NCBI GenBank assembly: GCA_900473915.1
Contig: UCNG01000005.1
Location: forward strand, 153,408-217,407
Source of the DNA: Hyphomicrobiales bacterium
Lineage (GTDB): Bacteria; Pseudomonadota; Alphaproteobacteria; Rhizobiales; Rhizobiaceae
DNA length: 64,000 nucleotides
Direction of reading: 5' to 3'
Shown: positions 61,733 to 64,000 of the stretch, one piece after another
How positions within the stretch are numbered: position 1 is the first letter of the stretch
Layout of the letters: every line of letters starts with the position of its first letter
Notes under the pieces: model-generated
Told to the model about the DNA's origin: nothing
The model's database searches: none
The model's input: only the letters and a program-made list of their open reading frames with translations
Position numbers and translations under genes: made by a program

Positions 61733-63856
61733 CTAAATCGGCAATGTGTTATGCGCCGCGACCAGTCCCAGCCCTGCATTGCTGCGATTGGCGATGAAGG
61801 ACTGCACGTCGCCGGCGGGCATCGGACGGCCCGTGAGGAAACCTTGCACCTCGCCGAAACGTTCGGTCTTCAGGCGTTCAAGCTGTTGCGCGGTTTCCAC
61901 GCCTTCTGCCGTGGTGACAATGTTGAAACCCGCACCAAGCGTCGCGACCGCCTGAATAATGGCCAGATCGCGCGTATCGACCTCAATTCCCGAAACGAAA
62001 CTGCGATCGATCTTGATCTTGTCGAACGGGAATGAACGCAGATAGCTCAGCGACGAATAACCGGTTCCGAAATCATCCATCGCAATACGCACGCCCAGCC
62101 GACGCAGTTCGAACAGCAGCTCGATATTGTTCTTGCTATTCGACAAGAAGACCGATTCCGTGATTTCAAGCTCAAGCCTGTCTGGCGACAGGCGCGCCGC
62201 TTCCAGCGCGTCCTTGACCGATTGCAGGAGCGTGGTCTGGCTGAACTGGACCGGCGAGAGATTGACGGAGACCTTGATGTCCTCCGGCCATAGTACCGCT
62301 TCCCGGCATGCCGCCCTCAAGACCCAGTCGCCAATCGGCCCGATCAGCCCGGTTTCTTCCGCCAAGGGGATGAATTCGGCGGGAGAAACCATGCCGCGAT
62401 CCGGATGACGCCAGCGGATCAGCGCCTCGAAGCCGGAAATCCTGCCGCTTTCCAGGTTGAATATCGGCTGATAGTGAAGCTCGAACTGTCCATCCAGCAG
62501 CGCCTGCCGAAGCTCGCCGGTCATGACGTGACGCTTCTCGGCTGCCAGACGCAGCGAGTGCTGATAAAAACGGAATGTGCGGCGTCCGCCGGATTTCGAT
62601 GCGTAAAGCGCGAGATCGGCATTACGCATCAGCGCATCGGGCGTATCGCCGTGCAGCGGCGCTTGAGCAATGCCCATGCTGCAGGTGACAAATTCCGAAT
62701 TGCCGACCAGTTTGAACGGGTCCTGAAAAGCCGAAAGAACGCGGTCGGCGAACATGGCGACCTGCCCCAGCGTTCCGCTACGATAAACGATGGCAAACTC
62801 GTCGCCGCCCAGCCGGGCGATGAATTCGTCCGAAGTCGTGATCCGTTTCAGGCGACGCCCCACTTCCTGCAAAAGCTGGTCGCCCGCCTGATGGCCGATA
62901 CTGTCGTTGATGTTCTTGAAATGATCGATGTCGAGATAGAACAATGCGAAAGGCTCGCAATCCCCGCCCTTTTTCAGCATGTTTTCGACATGATGGGCAA
63001 AATAGGCCCTGTTCGGCAGGCCGGTGAGGCTGTCATGCATCGCGATATGCGCCATGCGTTCCTCGATCTCGCGCCGCTCGGTTATGTCTTCCAGAAGGCC
63101 GATCAGATAGCGGGGTTCATTGCCCTCGATCGGCGGGATCGAGCATTTTATGATACGCATCGTGCGGGAAGTGCCGTCCTTGCGCAAAATCTTGCGCTCG
63201 ACGTTCAATACATCCCGGCGGCGCATCGTCGTGCGATCCTGCTGCCTGATGATAGCGGCCTCCCCCTCGGGGAAAAGATCGAGGTCGGTGGAACCGATGG
63301 CTTCGTCTATCGGCTGGCCGCTCGCCGCCGATGCGGCCTGATTGTAGAGCACGTAGCGGCCATCGTCGTGCATGTCCTTGACGAACACGCCGAGCGGCAA
63401 ATTGTTGACGAGGCTGTCCAGCAAGGTCTGTGCGTGGCTGGCCTGACGGTTGGCTTCCGCGAGTTCCGTCCTGTCCTGGACAATGGCGAGAATCGCTTCC
63501 TTGCCGTCGAACAGCACCTGGCGCCCGTAAGTGAGAACCTCAATAATCTCGCCATTGGCGCGCAGATGCTGCCAGCGCTCAGGCCGTTCAAGGTCGCTGC
63601 GGTCGCGAATGGCGGCCAGCATCCGGTCCCGCTCGGTTTGCGGGCGAATATCGAGCACGGTCATGGCCGGGATTTCGTCGGCTGTATAACCGTACAGCCG
63701 GTATGCGGCGTCATTCATCACGATGAAGCGCAGCGTCTGCGGGTCATAGACCCACATGGGTGTCGGATGCGTCGTGAAAAGAATGCGGAAGTCCTGTTCG
63801 GACGTGCGCGCCATCGTACCTTCCGCCGAAGCCGAAGCGCCCCCCCGCTTCTTCAT
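61733..63856 (-). CDS. PAS-PAS-GGDEF-EAL cyclic-di-GMP enzyme
   Basis: 707 residues, no membrane segment. PAS 1 about 20-125 (PMWVYDPQTLRFIVMNDAAY), PAS 2 about 140-260, then GGDEF (about 265-430) with intact RLGGDEFAIVYRSG and EAL (about 445-695) with FEALIRWRHP, LEITES, DDFGTGYSSL, KIKIDRSFV and TAEGVET. Both catalytic domains keep their key residues, so it can in principle make and degrade c-di-GMP; the net activity is not predictable. GAGGGG is 6 bases before the ATG. It stands alone downstream of the copA promoter region on the same strand. Confidence 0.92.
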   Translation of the reverse strand: MKKRGGASASAEGTMARTSEQDFRILFTTHPTPMWVYDPQTLRFIVMNDAAYRLYGYTADEIPAMTVLDIRPQTERDRMLAAIRDRSDLERPERWQHLRANGEIIEVLTYGRQVLFDGKEAILAIVQDRTELAEANRQASHAQTLLDSLVNNLPLGVFVKDMHDDGRYVLYNQAASAASGQPIDEAIGSTDLDLFPEGEAAIIRQQDRTTMRRRDVLNVERKILRKDGTSRTMRIIKCSIPPIEGNEPRYLIGLLEDITERREIEERMAHIAMHDSLTGLPNRAYFAHHVENMLKKGGDCEPFALFYLDIDHFKNINDSIGHQAGDQLLQEVGRRLKRITTSDEFIARLGGDEFAIVYRSGTLGQVAMFADRVLSAFQDPFKLVGNSEFVTCSMGIAQAPLHGDTPDALMRNADLALYASKSGGRRTFRFYQHSLRLAAEKRHVMTGELRQALLDGQFELHYQPIFNLESGRISGFEALIRWRHPDRGMVSPAEFIPLAEETGLIGPIGDWVLRAACREAVLWPEDIKVSVNLSPVQFSQTTLLQSVKDALEAARLSPDRLELEITESVFLSNSKNNIELLFELRRLGVRIAMDDFGTGYSSLSYLRSFPFDKIKIDRSFVSGIEVDTRDLAIIQAVATLGAGFNIVTTAEGVETAQQLERLKTERFGEVQGFLTGRPMPAGDVQSFIANRSNAGLGLVAAHNTLPI

Positions 63857-64000
63857 CGCATACCCCTCATCCTACTGATCCTACAGGTTTACAGATCCAC
63901 TCCACGAGCAGACCGTCTCGTTTGTTAGCACTATGAGCAACCCGATTCAGATGCACCCCGAGCTTAGGCTGTAGTGACGGATTAACTTACGGTTCGGCGT
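63857..64000. other. Window end, upstream of the GGDEF-EAL gene
   Basis: 144 bases with no gene or clear signal. Confidence 0.4.

Overview
The window looks like a chromosomal segment of an alphaproteobacterium of the order Rhizobiales, most likely the Brucella/Ochrobactrum group. This is inferred from the gene set (RutR with reductive pyrimidine catabolism, UPF0262 and DUF2948 next to hisD, four-subunit sarcosine oxidase, an HmrR/CueR-type copper regulator) and from several copies of a short palindromic repeat built around AAAACCGGTTT and one CCTGAG...CTCAGG palindrome. Species cannot be fixed from the sequence alone. I see no prophage, CRISPR array, complete insertion sequence or toxin-antitoxin pair. 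It is mostly ordinary chromosome rich in nutrient-uptake and catabolic operons.

Layout. 1-340: end of preA (pyrimidine reductase). 371-8280: minus-strand sugar module (aldo/keto reductase, PfkB kinase, DapA-type lyase, GntR/FCD regulator, four-gene ABC importer). 8421-16243: NUDIX hydrolase and RutR (minus), then amidohydrolase, dihydropyrimidinase and a NitT/TauT-type ABC importer (plus), with a near-consensus RutR box between them. 16300-20587: RND efflux pump and adaptor. 20922-21185: a 264-bp element with 31-bp inverted ends, just before an orphan histidine kinase. 22947-30834: housekeeping block with tRNA-Arg, tRNA-Thr, murA, hisD, infA, maf, yacG and tRNA-Phe plus small conserved proteins. 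30835-32030: poorly coding stretch with a TPR-like protein.

32527-37557: L-fuconate branch of L-fucose catabolism (dehydratase, FAH hydrolase, SDR dehydrogenase, IclR regulator, lactonase). 37735-42934: soxBDAG sarcosine oxidase, divergent from an NAD(P)-glutamate dehydrogenase. 44658-48475: YehZYXW-like osmoprotectant importer. 48548-48997: Cu(I)-sensing MerR regulator. 49038-51347: PQQ glucose dehydrogenase. 51750-59003: LacI regulator divergent from a sugar ABC importer, tagatose-type kinase and GatZ/KbaZ-family protein. 59104-61587: copper ATPase copA with a 19-bp-spacer MerR-type promoter. 61733-63856: PAS-PAS-GGDEF-EAL protein.

How the parts fit. The pyrimidine genes form a reductive route (dihydropyrimidine dehydrogenase, dihydropyrimidinase, carbamoyl-beta-alanine amidohydrolase) with its own importer under RutR, but preA is separated from the rest by the sugar module. 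The fucose cluster lacks a sugar 1-dehydrogenase and importer; the aldo/keto reductase at 7252-8280 is of the right family and could supply the first step. Sarcosine oxidase, glutamate dehydrogenase and the betaine-type importer suit methylated-amine use. The copper regulator and its likely target copA lie 10 kb apart on either side of gcd and the tagatose-type operon.
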